Positions 48,670-61,549 of a DNA stretch of 64,000 nt are shown one piece after another. Position numbers and translations under genes: made by a program. The first letter of the stretch is position 1, and every line of letters starts with the position of its first letter. The DNA lies in NCBI GenBank assembly GCA_029224185.1, contig CM055207.1, positions 14,091,791 through 14,155,790 of the forward strand. The letters run 5' to 3'. The notes beneath the pieces were generated by a model. The model was not told the DNA's origin and made no database searches. It saw only the letters and a list, made by a program, of their open reading frames with translations. Origin of the DNA: Karalla daura (lineage: Eukaryota; Chordata; Actinopteri; Chaetodontiformes; Leiognathidae).

Positions 48670-51150
48670 CCTTTTTCTTTTCCACAGCACATGGGCTGTA
48701 GCTGCTGTGTGATACACACCTTCATAATATCCTCAGAGAGTGCTGTCCTGCATCTGACAGCCGGTTCACCAGCAGATCCTTCACCTGCCGCTCCCGGTCT
48801 TGTGATTAAAGCAGTGGACTGGCTTGACAGCGTAGAGAGAAAGACCCACAGTTACCTCATGGGAACGAGTATTCAGGTCATTTGTTCAGGTAAAGTCGCT
48901 CAGCACATGATGAAAATACTTCACTTTGAGACTTGGATTCAAAACCTTATCAAGAGAACAAAGGGTATGAAGTGTGTGGTACTGCAATTGTCCTGTTCTG
49001 CAATTTTGTATCAGTAATTAAGTTTATTTCATGTCTGTCATTGCTATAGATGTCTAAGTTTTATTGTATTTTATCCACTTTATGTGTTGTGTAAGGTAGT
49101 AATGCAGCAATGAGGTCAATTTGCAGTGCAGTCTATTGAGAACCATTGAGAAAATTCATTTTTTAATGAGCACAAACAATGCACAAATCTTACACCCTGT
49201 AACTTTAACTGTCAGACAGTTGATGTGGTGTTGATGTATTTGTTTGAGATGTTTGACCTCCTCCTCGCTACGCTCCAAGATCTAGAAAGACTCTTTCTGT
49301 GAGTTTTTTCATCATGCGCAAACACCAACAAAAATAAATGGCGTGAACATGAAATGGTTTGTTTGTAAAAACATAGTTAAAATGCAAAGAAGAATCTCTG
49401 ACCAAAGCTGTTTTTCAAAGTTGAGGGTTTTCTTTTTAACTCCAATGTCGGTGAATGCTTCCTGCTGTGGGAAATTGTGCTCTAGTGCTTCTTCCAAACT
49501 ACACAGAAATCAAATGTGTCATCTCCTTCCCAGGCAATTTAAGTCTCTCCATACACTGTACAGTTGAGTTTCCAGTGGGGATTAATCTTAATTACATCTC
49601 TGCTCTCGACTGTTGTTTCTGCCACAGAGTTGTCAGAGCTCATTTGATGTTTTTAAGGAAAAGGTAAAGATGATAAGTGCCAAACCCGTTCCAAACCGGA
49701 CCCTGGAGCTTTGGTTGACTTATCACCACAGCTCTGTAGCCGGCTAAAAATCCTTGATACCATCTCCTTTTCAGCTTTGAGTGGCTATAGCAAAGATAAC
49801 TGGACCACACAATGGCCACAAGTTAAATCTGAATGCGCTGCACCTCTTCACTTCTGAAGCATTAAAATAAAGTTCTTATATCTGCTGAAGACCAGTGAGG
49901 GTGACGCCCACGTTGCATCATGAGTGTGGTCTTCTTATCGTCAGTGTACTGACCTTGGAGAAGCGTTGCTTTAGTTGAGGCCATAGACATCTCAAAGCTC
50001 CAATTGGATTAGAGACATTGAACTATTGGAGTTGAAATAGCTGGAATAGAGCAGCTATGAAAAAGGTTGTATTTCTCAGAAGGCATTAGCCCAGCCCACA
50101 GGGACACCGAGTATGCTGCCGGCGTGTGGAAGAGATCAGAGAGAGGGGATCCTCCTCTGCAGCTCCATTGTAGTCCAGGTAGCATAGATCAAACAGAGCA
50201 ATCCCCACAGAGCTCCCCAGAAAGTGCTTACCGGGAGGCAATCTTAGACAGCCCCAAAAGAGAGGCATGGCATATGGCCTTTTGAAGATAGTGGTTTGAG
50301 ATTAGAGCATATCCTGAATCAGAGAGCATTGAGAGGGGTTGAGCTGTGAACATGTTGGTAAGAGGCAGAATGACAGATAAGGGAAGGGCAAAAATCTTAA
50401 TGCAGCTGTTTCAAAGAACACGCAAAGAAATGTGTACAGACCTGTTTAGATATTGATCAGTGGTGTTGTCAAGGGCTAGAGGCGGAGGGATTTTCAGAAA
50501 CTGACTGGAATTGAACATGCGCTGTGCTACAACATCGAGCCTGCCTTCTCCAGCCTGCGTCAAATCAGATTCTTTTCTTGACAGCGATGTGACTCGATTT
50601 GGACACTGCATGAACGCTAATTTCCCATCTAGACTAATTTCCTGCCCTGTTCTTGAGTCAGCGCTCCTCTGGGTAGCTGGGAAGAGAAAAAAGAAGAAGA
50701 AGGAAAAAAAAATCCAGTATTCGGTGCGTAATAGCATAATTTATGACAGACTGCAGTAGCAGGGTGTGCGTCTCTCACCGAGCGCTGCTTCTGACAGCTC
50801 TTCCCTCCAGCTGCCTGGAGAGCCAGCCACTGCTGCGATGCCATTTTATCTTCCAAACATCTGAGTAATATAAAAACTGCGTCATTGTACGCTGAGGGGG
50901 CTGATATAAAAAGGCACCTCACTTGACCGAGACTTATTACCACTCTATTTGTGAAGCGATGTCTTGGCGATATTTCGTCTGATAAGATGGCAATTTCAAT
51001 AAGAGGCTTCACTGGCTCTTGCCCCCTGTGGGCTTTGGCTTGAGTAGGAGGGATATATTTCACAGGGGAGCGCCAGATGAAACGAGGGGCGAGCATTTGC
51101 AAAAGTGAGATAAAACTGTCTTTCCCCCCTCCACCCCCCCAGACATTTTT
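48670..51150. other. gene-free stretch
   Basis: No exon supported. Long minus-strand openness at 50629-51243 shows no recognisable domain. The sequence is mostly unique. Confidence 0.5.
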
Positions 51151-51700
51151 CCAGGGAGTCATAAGAAGTTTGCGCCGTGTTGATTGGGAGACGGGAGGGC
51201 ACAGCCACACAGAAGCGGAACGGGCTGGTGGTTGGTGTCCCATCCATTTTCCACCCTGATGAAGATGGCGCAGGGGAAGCTATCAGTGGCGGCGGTGCTG
51301 GTGCGCGTGGTGGCAGGGGGGCGATTTGGGGATGTGCCAAGCCCAAAATTAAGATGACAGCAATGACAAGGCTCGATGGCGAACAGATCTATCCCACTGA
51401 TGCAAGCTGCAAGCTTAACAGCCCATGTAGGCTCGAGCTCCGCGTGTGATGGGCGCGCGCGCGCCCGCCCGAGTTTGTGCATGCGTGTGCGTGTCTGATG
51501 TGGCGTGCAATATGCGAGCCTGTTGACAAGATCATGGAGACTCAGTGTCACGGCAGACAGTTGATTGCAGGCTGGTGTAAACACCTGGCGTCGCGCGCGT
51601 CTGCGGCTGAGGTGAATCGCTGCGCATGCACGTTACCCGGGGTGTCAAAGTGAAGGCACGGAGAACAATATCTTTGAAGTGAACGGGGGCGGAAATTGCA
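51150..51700. promoter_or_regulatory. CpG-rich patch
   Basis: CpG-dense compared with its flanks, including GCGCGCGCGCGC at about 51451-51464 and TCGCGCGCGTCTGCGG near 51590. It could be a promoter or CpG island of an unannotated transcript. No TATA box, start site or exon can be defined. Confidence 0.3.
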
Positions 51701-51779
51701 GCGTGTGGGAAGTGTTTGATATATTTTAAGTCCAAAAGTTTCTATTTCATTTTACTCTCTAAAGCAGTGGCGCCCAACT

Positions 51780-52270
51780 CCCACAGCGCTGCTATATTTA
51801 GACCAGTTCTGATGACTTCTACTGATTTAAGTGAACTATTTATTACACGTTTTACTTTTAGATAATTATTACATTGTTCGTACTCAAGCATGTGTCCATA
51901 ACTTTTCAATGTAAAACTGGCGAAACACTGTATTCAGACTGCAGATTTTGCTCATATTCTTACTCAACTTTCTATTTTTACTTTAATGTATTACTGTCAC
52001 TATGATACCTTTTTATCAATGAAATCAAGTCTACTTTTTAACTAACCACTTCCTACTAACCTCTGCCTACGAGGCCTAGTCAACATTTTCTTAGTTTTGT
52101 CCGTTTGCTCACTACTTCAGCAATTTAGCTAACAAGACACATTTGAAATGAGTTTTACTTTTAGCTGTTTTAGCCATGAACTAACTGAACTAGTTATCCA
52201 CTGCATGTTTGCATAGCTTCTCTCTTACGTTAGCTATTTAGCTGTAGCAGCTAATCATTTAGCTTTATGT
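51780..52270. repeat. degraded interspersed repeat, TTTAGCTA-rich
   Basis: It begins with AGCAGTGGCGCCCAACT, a phrase like the start of a common fish repeat. It continues with sequence similar to the 250-bp unit at 2.7-3.2 kb and ends with many TTAGCT/AGCTAA words. AT-rich and non-coding. Confidence 0.5.
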
Positions 52271-55200
52271 GATGTTGGCCAGTTTGAAGCATCATTCCTT
52301 GCATTCCTTCATATATGAGATGTTTTTCCATTTGCTTGGCAATTAACATTTATTCAGATGTCAATTGTTTCCGCCTTACTTCTCTTCTCATCTGTCATGT
52401 CCATGTCACAAAATGAAATATTAGTCTTCAATTAATCTTTTTTTTTTTCCTCCCATTTTTAAACAGGAAGCCAGTCATAAAGTAAAATCTGGGGCCCCCT
52501 GCTGACCTCCCGGTTAAGTCCTTACATTTCAAGTCTGTCTTGGTTAAGCAGGGTCTCTCCTCTCTGCTAATGGAGATTAATTATATGGAGATAACAAGAC
52601 GGGTTATTATGAAAAATTCTCTCCCCTACTGAAATAAAAAGACCATTTCTGGTGATAAGGCAAAAAGCCTCTTTTTATCTTGGCTGGGAACAAAATGGAT
52701 GTGGTTCTCTGATCACACACCTCCTCTGATGATGCGCCACTGTCCTTAAAATAACTCTGCATTGAATGTATGGCTAGTAGCTCTGCATGAAACATAGGGG
52801 CTGAGACATGGTATTTAGGAGAAACGCTAATTAGAAACTTGTCTCTACTTTGGGCTCAATGAACAGAAGCTTGGAAATGTGCTAAATACCGTTATTCTGT
52901 AAGGAGGGGAGCAGTTGGTCGGGGTTATCAAAGGGCCACTGATGAGAACGCAGCTCGTCTTACTCAGAAGTGTAGGTTCACTTAACATAGCAAGTAATTC
53001 ACAGTTCATTTCAGGTTGTATAAGACCCATTATTGGATAGATTGCTGTGATATTCTCTAATTATGCATCTGGGTCAGACCAGGTCTTTCTGTGAGAAGTT
53101 TGAATGTCTGTGCACCTCAACATCAGTGCCAGTTTTACTGAATAGAAGAGGACATTTCAATCTGCATGAAAAATAATGGTTCTGAAGCTAAGTGAGCACA
53201 TCTGTACTGTCCTTTTAAAAATGTTGCTACGCTAAAACTGTTTCCTGAAAGCATTAGTGGTTGTAGCTGCTTCATATTTGCCTCAAAGTAGACCAGGTTT
53301 ACTAATGTACAGGTATTAAATGTTGCCAGTTTGTGTCAAAACGATCCGTCAGGACCTGCAGCTTAAATGCTCTTGATCCAAAAATGTTCTCCTGTCAAGC
53401 AAGTTTGTGAGTCACTCATGCTAAGTTTAGCTGTATCGAGTCTCACATTTATAATTACGTCAAAGCTCTTCAAGTATATTCATTGAGTCATTAAACAGAA
53501 AACAGACAGCTAGGATGCTGTGAGGAAGGGAGAAGAGGGAACCAGAATTAGACAGCAAGGGCGTGAGGTCAAATACCAAATGACGGCTGTTTGCCTGCAA
53601 AAACATCCGCCAGTAACATAAAGGGAGTGGAAGAAGAAGCTGCTGTGACACTTTGGAGAGTTAATTACTCCCTAGTTCTAAAACTGTGGTTCTAATGGTG
53701 GGGGCTTACTTGGCTGAGCAGCAATTATTTGCTAAAATACCAGTAGTGAAACGCTTGGTTTATAATGTCGTTGGGACTGTAAAAGCTTGGAAACATTAAT
53801 AAGAAAGTAATGGATGGTGCTTTTCTGAAAGTAAAGGGATTTCAGAGTCCCCTGACAACTTTCAAACCAGAACACATCTTACACATAACGCCGATTCCAA
53901 GGGAGCACACACTTTGAGTTTTGCTTAATTGCCGTCTTTCTACTGCTGCAATTTGACAACAAGAGCATAATAAAGCCCGGTTTACGCGACCTGCATGAAT
54001 AACATAAGCCTCTGACCAGCGTCTTCACTGCTGTGTTGACTATGAAATAACACACTCCCCTCTTGACTCACACCACCTGCCTTTCTCTCCACGTAGTTGC
54101 GGGCAACAGGGGGATTTTGAAGCCATGCACCTGTATAATTAAAAATAAAAGAAAGCAAAAGTGGAAAAAAAAACAGTCGATTGAAGCGAAAACTTGCAAT
54201 GAAAGTGAGGAGAAGGTCACGACTGAGGGCGGGCACTGCCTCGGAGGAGATTGGGAGTTCAGAGACAATGAAAATAAACCCAGTAGATGCTATCGTCTAT
54301 GCATTGTCTTGTCTTCCATTGTGATGGGACGAAATCACGTCGGGGATAAACACAGTATGAATTTTTAAGAGGCACCTCTTCCTATTCCTATTCCATCTTT
54401 TTTTTGCGTCAGCTCCAAACGACCTCCGGTAATCTGCAGAGGTGAATGTCGCCATTTTCTCCGCAAAACCTGAACGCGAAAGCAAATTTTGAGACCCACC
54501 AGGGGAGCGGAGGCGCAGGTGCTGAATTTTACAGTACGGGTATTTCATTAGCGTCCGGGATGTTTGAGAGATGTGGCTGGAAATATTAAAAGCAGCGCCG
54601 CGCTGCCCGCAGTCATCGGGATGGCGAGGCCGGCTCGTTTCTGAGGAGAACGCGACAAAGGAAAACGTACGTAACACGTCCAACATATTGCGAAACTGAT
54701 CAATGAATATTTGATCAGCGAGAGATGGAGCATCCAACGCAGGATTTTCAGCTGAAATCAGCTCTTTGTGTGGAGCGAGCGGGAAAAAAAAAGTGAAGAA
54801 ACAGCATTTGTATATGGCACAAACAAATGCACAATGAGCAGAGTGTAGGAAAGCGTATAATGCGTATACTGTATGTAAAATGAATCTAATATATGTATGC
54901 AGAGGCTGTCCTTGGAGGGCATGCAGCCCACATCTCCAGCACACGTTTTCATCCATTGTGCAAATGAGAAAGTGAACCTCAGAAGCGTGTGCAAGATCAT
55001 GGACGTGCTGAAACGTCCAGGAGTTTGAACTCCTACTGTAGCCAGGTCATCTTCACCGTATGTGAAGCGGATGTCTCATCCCTCCAGAAATGATGCCGGA
55101 CTTTCCTCTTTTCACACATCCGGCTCACACTCCACGCTCTTACCCACAGCAAACAAATAAATAGATGAATAATAATAAAAGAAAACAAGATGGCAATACC

Positions 55201-56140
55201 AAAGTCGCTGGTGGCCGTGATCTGCTTTTACGTCATAGTCTGTGAAAGAGATTGAATGCGCTTGGTGAATAGCATTGTCACTTCACAGTATGAGCGTCTC
55301 TACTTTCAATCCAAGAACCTTTCAGTGTGGAGCGTGCATGTTTTCCGGGATCTGCGTGGGCTAGGTTTGGTAAAGCGAGTAACATAATGAACAGATGGAC
55401 AGGTCTAGTTTCTCTGATGGTTTTGCTTGCACATCTCGCAATAATATTATATTTGCAATGAGAAATTGCTGAAAGATCTCTGGCATCATATAATTCATAT
55501 AGAGCAACTTTATATATGACCACATCTATAACCATATTAGGGAATAACACGTCAAAGATTTAAATCTGAAAAAATGCAGTGTTTCATGGTTAAATTGAAG
55601 AAAGTGAGAAAAGTGCATTTTTGTTAAAATGACTGTTTTTTGTTTTACTCCAGTTTTCAGGGTTTGTCTGGCTGCCGTCAGCGTTTGCATTCAGAGCATT
55701 CACAAGACAAACTCACCCCGAGCATCGGCGTTGACTGCGGGCAGCCACATCTGTGAGCCGACGTTAAAGTTTCTGTCAATTTACGGCTTTGTGTAAGAAC
55801 TTCAATAAATCATCTCAAAGATGAGAGTTCTGAAGGTCTGCAACCTGGCCTGAGCTTGACGGGACCCGACTGGCTTGACAGCTTTGATTTATTAAGCAAT
55901 TACTTGCTGGTTTATCGTGATGATGGTTTTGGGGTGTGCTTTATCAGAGGGGAGACGGAGTGAGATTTTTGTCTGGGTGCGTGAGGTGGTTGACGAACCA
56001 TTGCTTGTCAGACATTACCGCTGTTTATGTATGTGGTATTAGAGGTGGAGGGCAAGATGACGAAAGAGACACAGTCACTTGGAGAGTAGTTCAGTTTGGT
56101 GTAAAGGTCAAGAGCCACAGGCCGGGAGCGATCTCACTGT

Positions 56141-56171
<31 letters not shown>

Positions 56172-56510
56172 CTGTGAAGGGACATGACACCATTAACAAG
56201 TGATCAAGATGGAAAACTATTTTTCTATTTTTTGAGGTTGCCTCAGCAGCCAAATGAAACCTAAACCACTTTCTAAAATGTGGAAAAGTTGTTCAGGGTA
56301 ATTAAACGAGCACAGGAAGACGCTGCTTTTTATTCTTGGGGGTCACAAGCCGAAATGCTTTAGAGCTTAACTTGTGGTTATGTTGAATTAACCTCTCTCG
56401 CCCTCACGCTGTCTGACTCTCTTTATTTATTCAATTATTTTGCTAAGCTAAATTAATTCACTTTTCTTTTTTATATTTTTCTTATTTGTTGTAATTTCAT
56501 TTATTGACAA
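52270..56510. other. gene-free stretch
   Basis: Contains a poly-T run (52439-52449), a CpG-richer patch at 54420-54680, the SINE at 55.3 kb and (GT)n at 56143-56171. The 219-codon minus-strand frame at 54297-54956 shows no domain I recognise. Confidence 0.5.
55260..55420 (+). mobile_element. degraded SINE copy
   Basis: TAGCATTGTCACTTCACAG resembles the tRNA-like head. TTCAGTGTGGAGCGTGCATG followed by TTTTCCGGGATCTGCGTGGG matches the core. The 3' part is short, with GATGGACAGGTCTAG. Confidence 0.6.
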
Positions 56511-56512
56511 AG

Positions 56513-56519
56513 CGAGAGT

Positions 56520-56575
<56 letters not shown>
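56513..56575. repeat. (GA)n microsatellite
   Basis: About 30 GA units with two early interruptions. Confidence 0.97.
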
Positions 56576-56580
<5 letters not shown>

Positions 56581-56734
56581 GGAAGACACAATAGTTGACA
56601 CCTGAGCTCAGAACATGTTTTACATGAGACACAGACTCTACCAACTGAGCTAAAGATTATTTAAAAAGCTCTATTTAACTTTGTTTATTAGGAATAAGCA
56701 TTAGCTTGACAATCTAATGCATAGATTGATGTAT

Positions 56735-56785
56735 GGATGTACACGGATGGATGGATGATGATGGATGATGGATGAGGATGTAGAC
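56735..56785. repeat. GATG/GGAT short tandem repeat
   Basis: Mixed GGAT and GATGAT units over about 50 bp. Confidence 0.85.
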
Positions 56786-57420
56786 CATGACAGAAGCCGC
56801 TCAAAACACACAGATAAAACAGAAAACCTCACAATCACATGATCTGTATATGCTTTAAATTGATGGAAATGGTGCCAAACCTCTTAACAGATTTGTCCTT
56901 CTCAGTTCAGGTCAAAGCAAAACTTTACAAAAGCAATGTCCAACCCCACAGAGAGAGATCCATTTTACATTTGAGAGCCTCTGTGTGTCAGCTGTTCCCG
57001 CCGACGACCTCCCAAAAGAAACACTCGGGGACAGATCAATGAGTTAGTGCATGCACTAAAAATGGGTGTTGAAGGCACGACAGTGGACGCTAATTAAAAT
57101 GACAGTTTGACTCCGTATTGGCTTGCTGTCTTCAGGTGAGGCTCTGAAGAGATGACCTCTCCTCGCAGAGTGGAAATGTAATTTCATGGCCTGTTAGACA
57201 CTCTACTCCAGGAGTAAACAGAGGGTTGTTAGCGCTCGCGTCTGATGGGGGCACGCTCGGACCGCCGCAGCCCTCGGGTGACGGGCCCCGTAGTCCTCCA
57301 AGGCGGATCCTCTCTCAGCGGCTTTTTCACTTTGGCTCTGAGAGTGTAAACACCGACAGAGTGGATTGAACTTCTCCTAATAAGTACTCTTAAGATAATT
57401 ATACCATATACAGAGCTGCT

Positions 57421-57450
57421 GTGTGTGTGTGTGTGCGTGTGTGTGTGTGT
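57421..57450. repeat. (GT)n microsatellite
   Basis: Fifteen GT units with one GC change. Confidence 0.95.
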
Positions 57451-58779
57451 TTGTTGGAGAGGGCAGGGATTGAGAGAGGAGAACTGAAGGATCCATTTAT
57501 TCAAGCAATTAATGAAAATGTTTAATGCAACAGGGTTCGGGGAATAAACCAACATTTTTTTTTCTTCTTGAAAATATAAAAAAGTTTAAAGAGTCACAAG
57601 CCACTGAAACTTTCGCTCTCGCTGCACACTTAGGGCAAAGTGAAAAATCAAAAAGGCAGTTTGATGCTGGATAACAACCCACCATTGTTGTTGTCATAAA
57701 AGAAACAGCACACACGCTCCGGCGCTATAATATGTTTACTCACAGCGCTGTACGTCATTTTCAATCTCGCTCCATTTATTATGCATAGACGCAGCAGCAA
57801 TACAAACCAGCGCATACTCGGTGGATTCAGAGAGAGCGGTACCACCTGAAGATCCTGCCGGCCTGGTAAAAAATTCAGTGAGGCCGTGGAAGAAGAATGT
57901 GAGCAAAGGGGAATTCGGAGCCAGTAACGACTCTCTGGAGACGTCAGAAATGAGAGAAAACGTATAAAACAATTGATTCGAGTTTCTTCCCGCAGGCCCT
58001 CCATCAAAATTGCCAAATTAATCATCTCGTCGGTCGGGCATCTGACATCGCTCATATGATGGACTGTGTTACAATAACAAAATAAAGGGATTTAATAATT
58101 CACAGAATTGACCTATGTTGAACCTTTTACTCATTCTCTTAGGAAGGACCTACTTCTCCCCGTCCGTGCACTCTGGCAGAGTTCAAGTCAATACGCCTGA
58201 GCAGAGAGACAAGCCAGCCGCGGTGAAATGAGTCAAACAAAGCCAAATGTGATGTGCCGTATCGGAACCGGGGTGGGAACATCATCCTAGATACCAGATA
58301 ATTGCATTGATTCCAGTTTCTTCTGCTTTTTGAATAGAAAACAAGGACGGAAGATTAAAATTGATTTAATAAAAAGATTAAACAAAAGTAATCCGCCGCC
58401 TCCGCGGAAGCAACTTTCTTCCACTGCAACTCTCCTGCGGGAAAAAAAAACAAAAAAAAACGAGAAGAGGAAGTGGCAGGTGCCGCAGTGCACACGTGTC
58501 ACGCAACAACCTGAGTGCACCCAAGGAAACAGAACACGGTACAGGCACAGAGTGTCCTTCTTTTCCACAGGAACCACATAAAAAAAGACTAAAACTGCAA
58601 GAAAGGGGATAGAAATGATAGCACTATTGATTGTCATAGAAAAAAACAACTAATTTATGTCTGTCTATCCATCCAGGCTTGGTACATCAGATACAAACGT
58701 TAACTGTATACAGCTTCGGCTGTAAACACACAGCGCCCTTTCTGTCCCGTTCAGCTGCACAGAGATTCAATTAGACACC

Positions 58780-59060
58780 GAAACCCAAACTTTGAGTAAA
58801 TAAAGTGACACAGGGCGCCGCATTTCACTTATCGATTTAGCCTTTGAACGGAAGCACATCTCTGATCTATATTACCGCCTATAAAAACCCATTATTGAGG
58901 CATTTGTCTGTCACTGGCACGTCTAATGCAGCTCTGTTCCAGCTCACAAATGTTTAAAAGCGTATTTTTATGACTCCGGGATCAATGCAGACCCTGTCCC
59001 ACGCTGCAGGAGAGCGATCGAGGTCCTGCTAGCGTGGTTGCCTATGTTTTATGGAGCCGG
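58780..59060. promoter_or_regulatory. candidate conserved noncoding element
   Basis: Unique, balanced sequence with TTTTATGAC and TTTTATGG (HOX/CDX-type) and CCTTTGAAC (TCF/LEF-like) words. Judged by texture only. Confidence 0.2.
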
Positions 59061-59402
59061 TAAAAGAAGTGAGGAGTAAACATGCTCATCCCAGTTCCTG
59101 GCGGCCTCCGGATATGTCAGTGTCTCACTGTAAAGGGTAAATACATGAATAACTGAATAAAATAAAATAAAACAAAGAGTCTTTTCCTGCCCCGTTGAGC
59201 TTGTCATTAAATGTAGTTTATTTACTGACCAGGAACCAAAAATGTAGAAACGCAGGAATTTGTTGCTTTACTTTTAATTACCGCTTTGAAATTCTGCACA
59301 GCCTACCTAGATGTGCTGCTTTAGAATCGCTGCACAGTGCAGAGACGGTGTTTAGTTCATGCCCGAGTCTTCAGCGGTAAAATATTAATTTGTCTATCAC
59401 AA

Positions 59403-59429
59403 CAGCAGCAGCAGCAGCAGCAGCAGCAG
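59403..59429. repeat. (CAG)9 trinucleotide repeat
   Basis: Nine pure CAG units on the plus strand, not inside any recognised exon. The surrounding frame gives a Gln run but has no gene support. Confidence 0.95.
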
Positions 59430-60179
59430 GGAACACAGCCGCCCATTTTCAGGCTTTTGCATTTATTCCAAAATGTGATGGACTACTCTGTAAAACACAC
59501 GCACACACACATATTCACGCTCAAAGTGGAGAATAACACCTGATATAAAGTCTATTCTGGCTTTTCTATTGCCAAGCTCTGAATGTTCCCGTAGATTCAG
59601 TTCCAGCTGATAATATATTTCCATGAGAACGTTGAACATAGTGAGGCCAACAAAACAAAGCGCAAGACAGCACAAATATCATATGCAGGGTCCAATGAAG
59701 AGGTCTCACATTGTATATAAGTATTATATTGTATATAATACCAAGTTTGTGCAAAACTAATGGAACTCCCCGCGTGTTACTAGAACCCAAAGCAGAAGGT
59801 TGCAGACTGAGGTGACTAATGCCTGCAAAGCTGTACCCATCCGCGAGGATGTTTCTTCAGACACAGAGACAGTTGCACAAGCATCAGAGTTAAGTCCTCA
59901 TTGTAAACAAACAACATGCTTAATTGTGATTTCTTTTCTTCTTTTTTTTAAGGTTCAGTCAACCTGAGGCTTATGCGAAGTATCTGGCCAGTTGCTACTT
60001 TTCTCACATAAGCAGCTAACCTGATTAGTGCTGGGCTATAGATTGTGTCTCAGATTATATGTTTGAAAAAAGAAAACCAAAACAATGAGATAGATAGAGA
60101 TGAAGAGCATGGAGCTGCAGGCTTGGTTTTTGAATCCGAGAGGAATTAGGAATTACAAACTAGCCCCTTGCTTTAAAGG

Positions 60180-60500
60180 GGACCTAGAATGTATGAATCG
60201 AAGATTTATTCCTGTTTTCTGGTGCCAACATTGAAGCTATGGAAATTTTTCTACCACAGGAATGAGTTCCTGGTTCCAGGAACCATTTGCATGTTACATG
60301 CTAGACCCGATGCTAACTGGCAATCTGAGTCCTGGTGACGTGCAGTTCTCATAAAACTAATTAAACAAGTTTCTAAAAAAGAGACTTTCATTTGTGTCAT
60401 TTTTTTCCGCAGACAACAGTGGGCCTCAGGGACCAATTAGTTCTGGGCACTAAATGTTCCAGGACCTGAAGGTTCCTAGAACTTTTGGTGAAAACTTGTT
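60180..60500 (-). repeat. old MITE-like repeat (GGAACC type)
   Basis: On the minus strand CACCAAAAGTTCTAGGAACC, TCCTGGAACATTTAGTGCCC and AGAACTAATTGGTCCCTGAG match the wording of a fish repeat family related to 6570-6735. Confidence 0.5.
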
Positions 60501-61398
60501 TTAATCAGGAATGCCTCAGAAGCTATTTTACAAGCTGTTTACGGCATGTTTTGGTGCCAGATTCATGGAGAAATCTGGCATCGTATCATGCTTGTGAGGT
60601 TGGAGGCAGTATGATTTACGTCACACTTTAACACATTCAATATTTAATGTCCAAAATGTATACAAGAATGGTATCTAATCGTGGCATGAAGTCATTTTTT
60701 AAATGTATTATTCAACAAAGCCAAGGTAAATCTTCTGCACGGCTGCAGAGACAGCCTGCAAAAATATCAAGAATCATATATGCTGTTTGTTCAGGTATGC
60801 TGTAATAAACCCAATCCAATGTATTGCTTGGCTTCAACCCTGGCTCTAGCTGCTGAATCAAAGGAGTAAGTACGGTGTATATTATAAAAAGTGAGGATGT
60901 TTCCATGTGGAGGGTGGGTGGGTGGATGCATCAAACAAGCTCTGCACTTTCACCCAAGAAAACTGAAAACACTGATGACTTATTCCTACCTCTGAAACAA
61001 TAACCCACTGGAACAGGGAGCATTTTTCTCTCCAAACCAATATCTGATGTAATCTGCGACCCTGCACCAAACCAAGCAGTTTTGAATTCTAAACGCTGTT
61101 GGTTCTCCCCTAAATGTCAGGATACGATGCAGTCGACCTATCCAGCTGATTAGGTGGCCGACAGAGGGTGTAAAGTTATTTTGCTTCATAACTATGAACT
61201 AAAAATGAGTCGTATAAGCCACGACATGCGAGCGCCTGACGGCGTTCTGCTCACAGAGCTGCTTCAAGTTAAGCCGCTATTAATACGTCACACTGGAGAA
61301 ACTGGGATAATAGAGAGCATGGGGGCTTACTTTTCTTTCCAAGGTTCACATGTGTGCCTCCGTCTCGCTATTCTCTCTCCTCTGGCTCTGCGGCCCAT

Positions 61399-61401
<3 letters not shown>

Positions 61402-61429
<28 letters not shown>
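61402..61429. repeat. (CT)14 microsatellite
   Basis: A pure CT tract immediately followed by gcag, giving an acceptor-like sequence on the plus strand. Confidence 0.95.
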
Positions 61430-61432
<3 letters not shown>

Positions 61433-61433
61433 G

Positions 61434-61492
61434 TGCCCTTCACGTTGCTCCTCTGGACACTCTGGCACCCGTGACCCGGTGTGTGGGAAGAG
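61434..61492 (+). other. exon-like cassette (unsupported)
   Basis: A plus-strand acceptor (CT)14 gcag and a consensus donor gtagga (from 61493) bracket 59 nt that is open in two frames. The peptides match nothing I know. Chance is likely, given the microsatellite. Confidence 0.15.
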
Positions 61493-61549
61493 GTAGGAGA
61501 GATCAGGGCGCACAAAAGGACTGCCTGCTATTAATTTTGCCCAGGCAAC

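Noticed and set aside
50629..51243. 204-codon open frame on the minus strand
   Set aside because: Contains glycine and Phe/Ser runs from homopolymers (CCCCCC, AAGAAGAAG) and no known family signature.
54297..54956. 219-codon open frame on the minus strand, the longest in the window
   Set aside because: No recognisable domain, no splice-bounded conserved core, and it lies in a locally CpG-rich patch where long frames arise by chance. Protein search or RNA-seq would settle it.
59403..59429. Polyglutamine protein from (CAG)9
   Set aside because: The 68-codon frame has no splice support or homology; treated as an intergenic trinucleotide repeat.
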